Source: G965233625 sp965233625 (GTDB lineage: Bacteria > Planctomycetota > Planctomycetia > Pirellulales > Pirellulaceae). Taken from it: a DNA stretch of 64,000 nucleotides. Positions 51,177 to 60,080 of this stretch are shown piece after piece. Each line of letters starts with the position of its first letter. The first letter of the stretch is position 1. The DNA is taken from assembly GCA_965233625.1 (NCBI GenBank), contig OZ247499.1, forward strand, positions 6,324,001-6,388,000. The letters run 5' to 3'. The notes beneath the pieces are model-generated. The model was not told the DNA's origin and did no database searches. It worked only from the letters and a program-made list of their open reading frames with translations. The translations under genes were made by a program, and so were the position numbers.

Positions 51177-53930
51177 CTACCGGCTCTTCGAGCCAAAGAT
51201 GTCGATATCGCCGTCGCCGTTGAATTCTTTCTGTTTCTCCATCTCGTCCGTCCGCATGTTCCGGTCGGATTGAACCGACGGCAGCGGGCAGTGCTTCAAA
51301 TGGGCGATGACCGCCGTGCGGAGCGTCACCTGGTTGGCGACCGGGTTGAATTCGATGCCGGGCACGTCGTGATCGGTCCAGCCGATCAATCGCACGTCAC
51401 CTTTGTTCAGACGCAGACGTTCAGTCGCCAGGTCGAAGATAGGGCCCAGGCTTACCTCGCCATCGCGGAGCCGGCGGCAGGCGGTCGTGATTTCATTCAG
51501 ATCCAGCAGTCCGTCTTCTGGATTGCGGTCAACGCGGAAGAACAATTCGCGCATCGCAGGCGCGTCTTCAAGTTCTTCCGCAGAGAGTTTTCCGTCAGGA
51601 CCTTTTTCGCCCGTCACGTCGTATTTGGCGAGCAACGCCTTCGCCTCGGAATGCACACTCCAGCAGATGTTGGAGTTCCGCCACTGCGTCGGTCTGAACG
51701 CCGTGCTCTTGTAAGGTTGAAACTTAAGGATCGCGGTTTTCTTCGTGCCCAATTCGCCGATCCACGCGTACTGCAAACCGCCTTTGTCCGTGCGACGCAG
51801 GACGATGGCGTCTCGCAGCGGTAGACGCGTCTGATTGACCACGGTGAAGCCTTTTTTCTCGTCACCTTCCAGCTTCAACGGCCCGCCTAACGCAAACATC
51901 TGCTCGGAGTGCATCATGCCCGTTGTGTTCGATTCCACACGGAACCCGTTCAGCTTCACATTCGCCTGCCGCCGGAAGGCGACAGGGATGGCGTTGGATG
52001 TGCGGCGGAAGGTGGGGTTGATCGAAAATGGCTGAGCCAGTGCGGACTGGTCATCGAAGTTGATGCTGTATTCAGTCGAAAGCGACGTGTACAACGCAGA
52101 GTAACGCGTTAGATGGCTGCGGTTGTATTCGCCCTGGGTTTCGATCACCGCGATTTCCGTGCGGCTGCGTGCGAAGCCGATGTCCAGTTGTGCAAACTGA
52201 ATCACCGCCACGGCGCCGCCGATGGCAATCAATGGCGCCGCCACCCACGCCCACTCAACGCGGCGGATCAGGCGGAAGAAGCCCCAGTTGACCGGCACGA
52301 GGATGACCAGATAGATCGCCATCATCCGCAGCACAAAGCTGGCCTGCGGGATCGAAATACCCGCCGCGTCGCGCAACGACTGCCGGGCGCCGTCGGACGC
52401 GCCGCTGAAATCGTTCCAGCCGGCCATCCCCGATTGCGAAGCCGACCGGAAACCGCCGAAGTACGGCCCGTCTTCGTTGGGATCTGTTTCAATCCGCTTC
52501 TCGCGTTTTACAGTTTCGCCGAATTCGTCCACCTCCGGCACCGTGGACTCGTTGCCAGCGGCAGCGACGCCTTCTGCTTCCGTCGTTGGCGTTGTCGATT
52601 CTACAAGGTGGCCGATGTCGCGAGTGAAGTACCGCAGCGTTGTTGAAATCCGCGGGTCATCCATCAATTTGTTATTGTCGACCAGCGTGGTGCGGATGGC
52701 GAATAGATTGCGGTCGCGGATGAATTCCCGCGCGGGTCTTCTCAGGATGCAGCCGTTGAAGAAGTTGTCGTAACATCGCCAGTTAATAAGTTGCGGATCG
52801 TTGACAGAGAACGAACTCACCATGATCCGTCCGCGACCAACACGCCGCTCCGCAATCAGCTTGCCGGTCCCCGGAACGAAGTTGCCGTCGCCCTTGAGCA
52901 TTAGCTCAACGCCCACCAGGGGCTTATCAGGCAGCACCTCAATCTTTTCAACCTTCTTTGTCTGTTCGGATCGCAGACCCCATTTCTGATTGATGCCGCC
53001 GTCACGGTCAAAAGCTTCCTGCTTCAGTTCAATGGCGGCGCCGCCATCGCATGGGAGGTAAGGCTCCAGGAATTCGCCCTTCATCGCGTCCATCGCCTGC
53101 GGACCGTTGATAATCAGTTGCCCGCCGAAGTGCAGCCAGTCCAGCAGCGCCGTCTGCTGATCGGCCAGCATCTGCCCGGGCCGCAAGTCATCCCACAGCA
53201 CATAGGCCGTCGTGGTCCAGGTCAGCGGATGCGAAGGCACCGGAACACGGCGGCCAATTTTCGGCAACGCCACGCGTAACGGGTTCACGTGATTTTCGTC
53301 CGACTCACGCGGCCGCACCGCCATAGAGTCCAGCGTCTTCAGATACGAGTACGTCGTCGGACGGTTTGAAAGCACCAGAAACGCGTACTGATATTTGGGC
53401 ATCAGCGTGGTTGGTTCCTGCTTGCCTGCGATGGGCACTTCGCGCCCGGTGCGGCGGTCGCTTACTTTGCTGCGCAGGAAGACCCGCTTTTTGGCCGAGT
53501 CCAACGGTCGCGGCACATAGTAGATGTTCTCGATGGTCTTGGGCTGTTCTTTTGGCAGCTTCGCCGGCCGCGTGGTGGACATGGTGTACTGCGTACGTTC
53601 AACGTCCAGCGGTTGCCCACGGCTGTTGGTGGCGGCGGAATAAATCACCGCATCGAAATCAGCAGCGTTGGAGGTCAGCTGCTGGCTTGTCGTGATCCAG
53701 TGCCCCGGTTTGACCAGCCGTGTGGCGCCGATGCCCGCTGGCAGGATTTCCACCTTGCTGGATTCAAATGGGGGCTTGGGCTTCTTCTTGGCTTTCTTCT
53801 TCTTTTTAACCACCGGCGTCTGAATGCAATTGCAGCCCGGCAAGACGATGCCAGTGACCAGCGCTGTGGTCAGCAGCAGCATCAACTGAAATACAAAGGC
53901 TTTTTGAAGAGAAGACGGCGTGCGGTTCAT
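51177..53930 (-). CDS. Large membrane protein with EF-hand segment
   Basis: About 917 residues. N-terminal hydrophobic segment (about 9-33) ends in VLPGC, possibly a lipobox; a Lys tract follows. Residues about 80-440 form an extracytoplasmic region with a glutamine-amidotransferase-like look (YVLWDDLRPGQMLADQQTALLDWLHFGGQLIINGP). Two transmembrane helices lie near 540-605. The last 330 residues include two EF-hand-like loops (DVTGEKGPDGKLSAEEL; DRNPEDGLLDLNEI) and end EFNGDGDIDIFGSK, another calcium-type loop. Function unknown; calcium binding is inferred from the loops. ATG at 53930 taken. Ends 44 bases from the inverted repeat. Confidence 0.82.
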   Translation of the reverse strand: MNRTPSSLQKAFVFQLMLLLTTALVTGIVLPGCNCIQTPVVKKKKKAKKKPKPPFESSKVEILPAGIGATRLVKPGHWITTSQQLTSNAADFDAVIYSAATNSRGQPLDVERTQYTMSTTRPAKLPKEQPKTIENIYYVPRPLDSAKKRVFLRSKVSDRRTGREVPIAGKQEPTTLMPKYQYAFLVLSNRPTTYSYLKTLDSMAVRPRESDENHVNPLRVALPKIGRRVPVPSHPLTWTTTAYVLWDDLRPGQMLADQQTALLDWLHFGGQLIINGPQAMDAMKGEFLEPYLPCDGGAAIELKQEAFDRDGGINQKWGLRSEQTKKVEKIEVLPDKPLVGVELMLKGDGNFVPGTGKLIAERRVGRGRIMVSSFSVNDPQLINWRCYDNFFNGCILRRPAREFIRDRNLFAIRTTLVDNNKLMDDPRISTTLRYFTRDIGHLVESTTPTTEAEGVAAAGNESTVPEVDEFGETVKREKRIETDPNEDGPYFGGFRSASQSGMAGWNDFSGASDGARQSLRDAAGISIPQASFVLRMMAIYLVILVPVNWGFFRLIRRVEWAWVAAPLIAIGGAVAVIQFAQLDIGFARSRTEIAVIETQGEYNRSHLTRYSALYTSLSTEYSINFDDQSALAQPFSINPTFRRTSNAIPVAFRRQANVKLNGFRVESNTTGMMHSEQMFALGGPLKLEGDEKKGFTVVNQTRLPLRDAIVLRRTDKGGLQYAWIGELGTKKTAILKFQPYKSTAFRPTQWRNSNICWSVHSEAKALLAKYDVTGEKGPDGKLSAEELEDAPAMRELFFRVDRNPEDGLLDLNEITTACRRLRDGEVSLGPIFDLATERLRLNKGDVRLIGWTDHDVPGIEFNPVANQVTLRTAVIAHLKHCPLPSVQSDRNMRTDEMEKQKEFNGDGDIDIFGSKSR

Positions 53931-53980
53931 GCCTTGAGTCACAGCAGTACGAAGAGTGTTTCAGGTATAGTGCAGCCGGA

Positions 53981-54292
53981 CTACTCCGGGGGTGAAAGAA
54001 TCTGCAGCGTTACCTTCGATACATAATCCTTGACCCGTCCCCGGTATTCTATCATGTGGGGTGCAATGAGATGAGCTTCCAGGTCGTCGAGGGTTTCCCA
54101 CTTCTCCAGGATTACGACCACATCCTCCCTGGCGTCGGACTGCGCGGGAATGGAAGTTTCGATATCCACCGTCGGCCCGTATTCCACACATCCCTGTTCA
54201 GCGTGCACTGCGGGCATCACCCGCCGGAATTCTTCAATAAAGGCGGCCCGTTTGCCGGGTTGCGTTTCCACCGTAGCTATCACATGGATCAT
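53981..54292 (-). CDS. Antibiotic-biosynthesis-monooxygenase-fold protein (ABM)
   Basis: 103 residues, a dimeric ferredoxin-like alpha+beta barrel. MIHVIATVETQPGKRAAFIEEFRRVMPAVHAEQGCVEYG and VVVILEKWETLDDLEAHLIAPHM are characteristic of ABM/YgiN-like quinol monooxygenases. Substrate unknown. ATG at 54292, with a TTG five codons before as an alternative. 50 bases upstream of the EF-hand membrane protein gene on the same strand. Confidence 0.85.
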   Translation of the reverse strand: MIHVIATVETQPGKRAAFIEEFRRVMPAVHAEQGCVEYGPTVDIETSIPAQSDAREDVVVILEKWETLDDLEAHLIAPHMIEYRGRVKDYVSKVTLQILSPPE

Positions 54293-54534
54293 AAGGTTGT
54301 CTGTCAAAAGTGGAGGAGATTTTTCCCGGATGAACCTGTTATCACGGGCGAATTCTTCGCCAGATGGGTTGCCAAATCCGGGTGAACTGGCAAGCTAACA
54401 TCTTCATGCAATCTAAAGCATGGTGAGGCGCCTCACAATCAGCCCGTGTGCGGCCGGGTATAATCCTCTGGGCTAGACGAGGCTAAGCGCAGGGCTCCCC
54501 TCATCGATTGAACATTCACTGGAGACATCCATCT

Positions 54535-55728
54535 ATGTCCAGCACACCGGCTGCAGGCAAGGAATCGTTAAACGTAGAAGAAGCGGTGCGCGAGCGTTAC
54601 TCCGCAGCTTCGCAGGAAGTCGCCCCCGCCTTGTGCTGCCCCGTTAACTACGAAACCAGATTCCTGGAGGTGCTGCCCCAGGAACTGATTGACCGCGACT
54701 ATGGCTGCGGCGATCCATCGAAATACGTCAGTCACGGAGAAACCGTGGTGGACCTGGGATCGGGCGGTGGAAAGATCTGCTACATCGCTTCACAGATTGT
54801 CGGCGCCAGCGGCCGCGTCTATGGCGTTGATATGAACGATGACATGCTGGGCCTGGCCCGCAAGCATCAGGCGGAAATCAGCGAACGTATCGGCTGGGAT
54901 AATGTGACGTTCCACAAAGGCCGCATTCAAGACCTGGCTCTGGACCTGGATGCTGCCGAAAGCTACTTCGCAGAACAGCCTGTGCAGTCGGCTGCGGGCT
55001 GGCTGGAAGCGGAAGCCAAGCTGGCAAAGATGCGTGCGACGCAGCCGATGATCCCCAGCGATTCGGTGGATGTCGTGATCTCTAACTGCGTGCTGAACCT
55101 GGTCAGTGAAGCCGACCGCAAGCAGATGTTCGAAGAGATCTTCCGCGTGCTCAAACGCGGCGGCCGCGCGGTGATTAGCGACATTGTCAGCGACGAGCAG
55201 GCGCCAGAGCACTTACGGAACGACCCTGAACTGTGGAGCGGCTGCATCAGCGGCGCCTTTGTGGAGAATGAATTTCTCAAGGCGTTTGAAGATGCTGGCT
55301 TCTACGGCGTTGAAATTCTCACCCGCCAGAAAGACGCCTGGGCCGTGGTGGAAGGCATTGAGTTCCGCAGCATGACGGTCCGCGCCTACAAGGGAAAAGA
55401 AGGACCATGCCGCGATCATAATCAGGCAGTCGTTTACAACGGCCCCTGGAAGGCTGTGACGGACGACGACGGACACGTTCTCCGTCGTGGCGAATGGACG
55501 GCCGTCTGTAAAAAGACGTTCGATATTTATTCCAGTCAGCCCTACGCAAACGCCATCACCACCATTGAACCGTCGAACCCGGTTTCAGACGCAGACAGTA
55601 AACCGTTCGACTGCCGCCCTGGCACGCTACGCAAAGCCAAAGACATGAAAGGCGTTTCCGGCAGCCTGAACATTCTGCCGGGTGAGGCGTGTTGCAGCGA
55701 CGAATCTGACAACGGCAGTTGCTGCTAA
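54535..55728 (+). CDS. arsM: ArsM-like arsenite S-adenosylmethionine methyltransferase with Cys-rich tail
   Basis: 397 residues. SAM-binding motif DLGSGGGKICYIASQIVG and DMNDDML are typical. Cysteines diagnostic of ArsM are present: ALCCPVNY (about 34-35), YGCGD (58), ISNCVLNLV and SGCISGA, the pair that binds As(III). Methylation of arsenite to volatile or less toxic forms is expected. After residue about 290 a second region follows (EGPCRDHNQAVVYNGPWKAV, RGEWTAVCKKTFDIY) and the last ten residues contain CCSDESDNGSCC, possibly more thiol ligands. ATG with GGAGA nine bases upstream. No ars operon regulator is adjacent. Strong terminator follows. Confidence 0.85.
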   Translation: MSSTPAAGKESLNVEEAVRERYSAASQEVAPALCCPVNYETRFLEVLPQELIDRDYGCGDPSKYVSHGETVVDLGSGGGKICYIASQIVGASGRVYGVDMNDDMLGLARKHQAEISERIGWDNVTFHKGRIQDLALDLDAAESYFAEQPVQSAAGWLEAEAKLAKMRATQPMIPSDSVDVVISNCVLNLVSEADRKQMFEEIFRVLKRGGRAVISDIVSDEQAPEHLRNDPELWSGCISGAFVENEFLKAFEDAGFYGVEILTRQKDAWAVVEGIEFRSMTVRAYKGKEGPCRDHNQAVVYNGPWKAVTDDDGHVLRRGEWTAVCKKTFDIYSSQPYANAITTIEPSNPVSDADSKPFDCRPGTLRKAKDMKGVSGSLNILPGEACCSDESDNGSCC

Positions 55729-55756
55729 CGCGGGTAGCTACCGCATCTGAGCAAAA

Positions 55757-55800
55757 AGAAAACCGCCACCAGCACTAAGCCTGTGGCGGTTTTTCCTTTT
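55757..55800 (+). terminator. Intrinsic terminator after the ArsM-like gene
   Basis: Stem AAAACCGCCAC / GTGGCGGTTTT with a short loop, followed by T-rich sequence; on the other strand it faces the end of the sigma factor gene. Confidence 0.9.
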
Positions 55801-55853
55801 AGCCTAGAAGGTCAGGCGCCGAGATGCTGCCGCCGTCACTTCTACACGGACGC

Positions 55854-57446
55854 TTACCTTGAGGACTTGCCGTCTTTGCGGATGCGGAAGTCCTGGCCTG
55901 CTCCCTCGAACTCCTCAGATTCACCGAATTCTTCGAGGCCTTCGAAGGCTTTGCTGGCCTTTTCTTTTTCTTTGCGTTTCCCGTCATTCACCGCTTTGAC
56001 CGCACGCTCTAGCCGTCGCGTCACTTGTAGCATCTGGCGTTCGATGGCGATCATTTCTGCGCGGGCGAGAAGTTGTTCCGCCTTGGCCATCACGGCTTCC
56101 GACTCTGTCTGCAACGGACTCTCACGGGTGATACCTTTCAGCGATGCGGCTTTGAAAGCGGCGGCCTGTTCCTGCTTTGCTTTTGCAGCCAGCGATAATG
56201 CTTCGGCCCGCAACTTCTGGTAATCGCGACGCGTCTTTAGCTCTTCGTATTCCAGTCGCAGATCCTGAACCAGTTGTTCCGGCGTGGGGCGATCTTTGAG
56301 AAAATCGGCGTAAGAATCAAACGACAGATCGATGAAACGGAGTTCTGCGCCTGTTCCTTTCATGTCGACAGGCGCGATGTTGAGGTGCTCCTTGCCCTTT
56401 GGCTTTTCTTTATCAGCAGGTCCCGCCATCAGACCGCCGCCAGCCCCTTCCATTCCAAAACCGCCAGTATCGAACTTTTTAGGTTTAGGCGGCTTGTCCT
56501 TTTCAGCCGGACCCGCGACCGCCACAACGACAGGTTCAGCGACTGCCAGGTCATCCGCGGCGGCAGTGGCGGCAAGCGTCAGCACAGCACTAGATTCGTC
56601 AGGCTGATCTGCGGAGTGCAGCCGTCCCGGTGCGAGCAGCGGCGTTGCCAGCAGCGTGACTGCGGCAGCCGTAATCAAAAACGGTTTTAAGGTGGTGAAT
56701 GTCATCGTCCGTATTCCCTCCTGGGCTAAGTAAAGTGCGTTTTCAGTGCAACCTGCGCCTAGGGCGCCGGCGCCAGCGCCCTGCGACATCGTGGCCGCGG
56801 TACACGACTCTGCGACCGTTTCAAGCATGGCCGCCGGCGCGGGCTGGGTTGCGAGAACGACCGGCGCCGCCAGCGATAGAGCCACCCCGCGTCTTAATAG
56901 TCGCAGCCGTAGATGCCGCTTGCCACGCGCCAATAGTCCTTTAACGGTCGCGTCAGAACAATCGAGTTGCTCGGCCGTCTGCCGCCGGGTGCGACCTTCC
57001 AGATACGCCAGCACCAGCGCGTCGCGATAACGGGCCGGAATCCGGTCCAGTTCCTGATGCACCACGCGTTGCATCTCGCGACTGTGAATCTCTTCGAGAA
57101 GCTGGTCGCTGCTCGCCATATCAGCTAATGGTTCTACGCGCTGCTGCTGCCGGCGTCTGGCTGCCCGCACCGCAGTCCGCCGCGCGACTTTGTGTAACCA
57201 GGCCGCCAATGAATGCAGCGTGGTCAACTGGCTTGCTTTGCGGGTAAGGATGAGGAAGGTGGCTTGAAACGCGTCTTCCGCATCCTGCTCGTGCCGCAAG
57301 GTGCGCCGGCAGACACACAGCACCATCGCGGCGTGCCGGTGCAGAATCTCAGCCAGTGCCTGCTGTTCACCGCGGCAGTGCAGCATCAGCAGTTCGTTAT
57401 CGGTCGCATCCGCCAGGCGGTGCTCGTGGGGCGTTGGTGGCTTCAT
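55854..57446 (-). CDS. ECF sigma factor with C-terminal membrane-spanning and coiled-coil extension
   Basis: About 530 residues; normal ECF factors have about 190. Region 2: DAEDAFQATFLILTRKA, AAWLHKVARRTAV. Region 4: ARYRDALVLAYLEGRTRRQTAEQL, DCSDATVKGLLARGKRHL. These are the DNA-binding domains. After about residue 175 comes a hydrophobic stretch and, near 248-268, a second one (LKPFLITAAAVTLLATPLLA); then Gly/Lys/Pro-rich sequence and charged coiled coil (TPEQLVQDLRLEYEEL; LLARAEMIAIERQML). Planctomycete ECF groups of this kind carry their own membrane anchor that replaces a separate anti-sigma factor. ATG at 57446; a TTG 21 bases earlier has a better SD (AGAGG). Confidence 0.9.
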   Translation of the reverse strand: MKPPTPHEHRLADATDNELLMLHCRGEQQALAEILHRHAAMVLCVCRRTLRHEQDAEDAFQATFLILTRKASQLTTLHSLAAWLHKVARRTAVRAARRRQQQRVEPLADMASSDQLLEEIHSREMQRVVHQELDRIPARYRDALVLAYLEGRTRRQTAEQLDCSDATVKGLLARGKRHLRLRLLRRGVALSLAAPVVLATQPAPAAMLETVAESCTAATMSQGAGAGALGAGCTENALYLAQEGIRTMTFTTLKPFLITAAAVTLLATPLLAPGRLHSADQPDESSAVLTLAATAAADDLAVAEPVVVAVAGPAEKDKPPKPKKFDTGGFGMEGAGGGLMAGPADKEKPKGKEHLNIAPVDMKGTGAELRFIDLSFDSYADFLKDRPTPEQLVQDLRLEYEELKTRRDYQKLRAEALSLAAKAKQEQAAAFKAASLKGITRESPLQTESEAVMAKAEQLLARAEMIAIERQMLQVTRRLERAVKAVNDGKRKEKEKASKAFEGLEEFGESEEFEGAGQDFRIRKDGKSSR

Positions 57447-57517
57447 TACCCCATTAGAGGCTGCCAAGGCTGCCTCTGGACCGCAGAAACACGGAATTTC
57501 CCGCAGATTTTCAAACT

Positions 57518-58489
57518 CTATCTGGCAAACTGACCGGGATCGGCCAGGAATTTTTCCCGGTTGGCTTCGGTCGCAAACTGATAGCGCATGCCCCGGTGCA
57601 GCGTTGTAATGCTGGCCAGCCCCGGTGTAGTGGCACCCATCGCGGCAGCCACCGGGTCGTTACCTTCCAGTGCCAGATCCACATCTGCGAATTTCTTCGG
57701 GTTCACAGAAAACACGGTTCTCTCTTGCGCTCCGGCGAACAGAAACAGACGATTTTTGTAAAACGCTGTGTGCAAGATGCTGCCGGGTGTGCGTTCGGTC
57801 AGTTTCTGTTGAGACACCACACAGTTGCCGCCCATCGCCGGGGCGTATTTGGCAGGGTCCTGCTGGAAAGTTGCTTTCTGCGCCTCACCCGGGAACAGAT
57901 ACTTTTTGCCATCGTAAAGCACCAGATGATCTTCGCTGCCTTTGACCCACTTACGCAGGTCGTGAATGCAAACCGCACAATATCCATCCAGTACAACTGG
58001 CGATTCAGCCATCGCCGCCGCTGCAGCGTATTTGGCCGGATTCATGCTGAAAGTTTTCAGGTGCTCCTGACTATCCGTCAAGTAATAGCGGCTCTTGTAC
58101 CGCGCTGCGAAGCGGATATCGCCCGGCTTTAACGTGCCAGCCATATCCACAAAGGTGACAACACAGTGGCCGCCCAAGGCCGGCGTGTACTTGCCGGGAT
58201 TGGCCTTAAACATATCCAGCTGGCCGGCGCCGCGAAAAAGATACGCGCTGCCGTCGTACGTTGTTGAAAACGCTTTGTCGCCCTTGACCCAACCTTTGCC
58301 GTTGGCCAGAGAAACCACGCAATAGCCTTCCATCGCCAGCGGCGCGGCATCTTCGCCGCCGTTGCTTTCCGCGTCTTCTCCCGAGGGACCGCCCGGCGTG
58401 ACGCCAGCGGCCGGTTGCGCAAAAACAGTCGCGGCGAGAAGCCCCAACAGCATGAAACTGGCGGCAAAACCGGGGATATATCGAAGCAT
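57518..58489 (-). CDS. Secreted protein with five tandem YHS-like domains
   Basis: 323 residues, signal peptide ending FAQPAAG. Five copies of a YHS-type domain: GYCVVSL...YDGSAYLF...FKANPGKYTPALGGHC; the second from GHCVVTFV...YYLTDSQEHLKTFSMNPAKY; the third from GYCAVCIHDL...YLFPGEAQKATFQQDPAKYAPAMGGNC; then GNCVVSQQ... and a last copy ending QFATEANREKFLADPGQF. In YHS proteins the Cys/His binds metal (often copper). Here most copies keep a Cys. Metal storage or sensing in the periplasm is inference. AAAGGTG lies five bases before ATG. It precedes the ECF factor by about 70 bases on the same strand. Confidence 0.82.
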   Translation of the reverse strand: MLRYIPGFAASFMLLGLLAATVFAQPAAGVTPGGPSGEDAESNGGEDAAPLAMEGYCVVSLANGKGWVKGDKAFSTTYDGSAYLFRGAGQLDMFKANPGKYTPALGGHCVVTFVDMAGTLKPGDIRFAARYKSRYYLTDSQEHLKTFSMNPAKYAAAAAMAESPVVLDGYCAVCIHDLRKWVKGSEDHLVLYDGKKYLFPGEAQKATFQQDPAKYAPAMGGNCVVSQQKLTERTPGSILHTAFYKNRLFLFAGAQERTVFSVNPKKFADVDLALEGNDPVAAAMGATTPGLASITTLHRGMRYQFATEANREKFLADPGQFAR

Positions 58490-58565
58490 GTTTTCACCTT
58501 TCAGAAGATGCAGTTTCCCTACGTTTTACCTTGTTTGCCGCCAGGGCGCCCAGGTCTGTTAGGTA

Positions 58566-58724
58566 ATGGAGAAAGGGCTGCGATTGGAGAATTCAGCTCC
58601 TGAAAAAAATCGGCATAGGAGCATTTTCCGGGGTGGGGTACACTACCTGGTGGCGCGTTTGAATCGTGCTAGCAGCGATGAAGTAGCAGAGGAGTGGCTG
58701 GAAGCCGCTTTCGATACCGATTAA
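58566..58724 (+). CDS. Candidate small protein upstream of the phosphoesterase gene
   Basis: 52 codons from ATG, ending 15 bases before the phosphoesterase start. The C-terminal half (YLVARLNRASSDEVAEEWLE) looks like a real amphipathic helix; the first half is less convincing. An internal GTG at 58650 would give a 24-residue peptide. AGG stands just two bases before the ATG, so initiation is doubtful. Could be a leader peptide or a small partner; equally a chance frame. Confidence 0.3.
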   Translation: MEKGLRLENSAPEKNRHRSIFRGGVHYLVARLNRASSDEVAEEWLEAAFDTD

Positions 58725-58739
58725 CGCAGGGATGTGATT

Positions 58740-59966
58740 ATGCTGGATTTCCGCTTTCTACACGCATCGGACTTCCATCTCGAACAGCCTTTATACGGCT
58801 TTCCGTCCGCTCCGGAACATTTACACACGCTGCTGATCGATGCGCCTTATCTGGCCGCAGAGCAGGTGTTCGACGCGGCTATTGTGGAAGGGGTCGACTT
58901 CCTGCTGCTGTCAGGCGACATCGTCCACCCGGACGGCGCCGGACCGCGGGCGGTGGCGTTTCTGATGGAGCATTTCCAGCGGCTGCGGAAAGAAGATATC
59001 GCCATCTACTGGGCGGGCGGGGCGGTGGACCTGGTCGAACGCTGGCCGTCAGCCGTCGCACTGCCCGACAACGTGCATGTTTTTTCGCCCACTGCTACGC
59101 AAGAGATCACGCACTACCGGGGCGAAGAACCTGTCGCCACTATCACGGGCCTGAGTTGCAACGGCGAAGCAGATATCCGCGTTGACGATTTCGAAAGCGA
59201 AAACGAACTGCTGTATTCCATCGCCTGCGTCTACGGCAAGCCCGAGGTAGAAGCCCTGAAGCAAAGCGACGTGAAGTACTGGGCCTTAGGTGGGCAGCAC
59301 ACCCGCAAGAAGCTGAACACCGGCAAAGACGTGCTGGCCTACTACCCCGGCACACCGCAAGGCCGTTGCCCGGCGGAAGAAGGGCCGCATGGCTGCCTGT
59401 TTACGCACGTGGATCAGCACGGGACGGCCCGCACCAAGCCCGTGATTACCGACGTCGTCCGCTGGAAGAACGAACGACTGTCGCTGGAAAAACCACTGCC
59501 GCCCGTACAGATCGAACGCATCTTGAAGCAACGCATGGAAGCCATGATGGCCGAGGCGGAAGGCCGTTCGCACATGCTCTGCTGGCGGATTGACGGTTCG
59601 AGCCGCATGGGTTCGCAGACCCGCGCCGGCGGCGTTGCGCAGCAGATGCTGGAAGCACTGCGGACCAACTTCGGCCATCGTCAGCCCGCCGCCTGGACCG
59701 TCAGCCTGGACATCGAACCGCCAGAGTCGTTCCCGTCCAAGTGGTACGACGAAGACACCATCATGGGCGATTTCCTCCGCGAAATCCGTCAACGGCAGAC
59801 AGCCCCGGACGCCGAACTGGACTTAGAGCCCTTCCTGCCCGCCAGCCAGTCAAACGGCGCCATCGCTGCAGCGGTCGCGCTGGTGGACGGCGAGGATCAG
59901 AAACGCGTGCTGCGAGAAGCTGCCGCCTTGGCCGTGGACCTGCTACGCGGCGAACCCACGAAGTAA
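58740..59966 (+). CDS. SbcD/YhaO-like metallophosphoesterase with eroded active site
   Basis: 408 residues, first of a nuclease-ATPase pair. Motif I LHASDFHLE (Asp/His) and motif II SGDIVHPD are present, as in Mre11/SbcD. Motif III, normally GNHD, reads GGAVD, and the C-terminal GHxH reads GGQHTRKK, so some metal ligands are missing. Residues about 260-400 form the accessory domain. In YhaO/SbcD families the phosphoesterase cuts DNA with its ATPase partner; loss of ligands suggests weak or changed activity. ATG at 58740 with AGGG eight bases upstream; the GTG six bases earlier is too close to it. 114 bases before the ATPase gene. Confidence 0.85.
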   Translation: MLDFRFLHASDFHLEQPLYGFPSAPEHLHTLLIDAPYLAAEQVFDAAIVEGVDFLLLSGDIVHPDGAGPRAVAFLMEHFQRLRKEDIAIYWAGGAVDLVERWPSAVALPDNVHVFSPTATQEITHYRGEEPVATITGLSCNGEADIRVDDFESENELLYSIACVYGKPEVEALKQSDVKYWALGGQHTRKKLNTGKDVLAYYPGTPQGRCPAEEGPHGCLFTHVDQHGTARTKPVITDVVRWKNERLSLEKPLPPVQIERILKQRMEAMMAEAEGRSHMLCWRIDGSSRMGSQTRAGGVAQQMLEALRTNFGHRQPAAWTVSLDIEPPESFPSKWYDEDTIMGDFLREIRQRQTAPDAELDLEPFLPASQSNGAIAAAVALVDGEDQKRVLREAAALAVDLLRGEPTK

Positions 59967-60080
59967 CCAGCAAGCGAGTCAGCAAGACTCAACCGGCAAC
60001 ATCCGCCGGCAACCATACATTCACCCCTTCACACCGGCCGCACGATGCGGCTGGCGCACCGGATCAACAAAGGTGACAGG

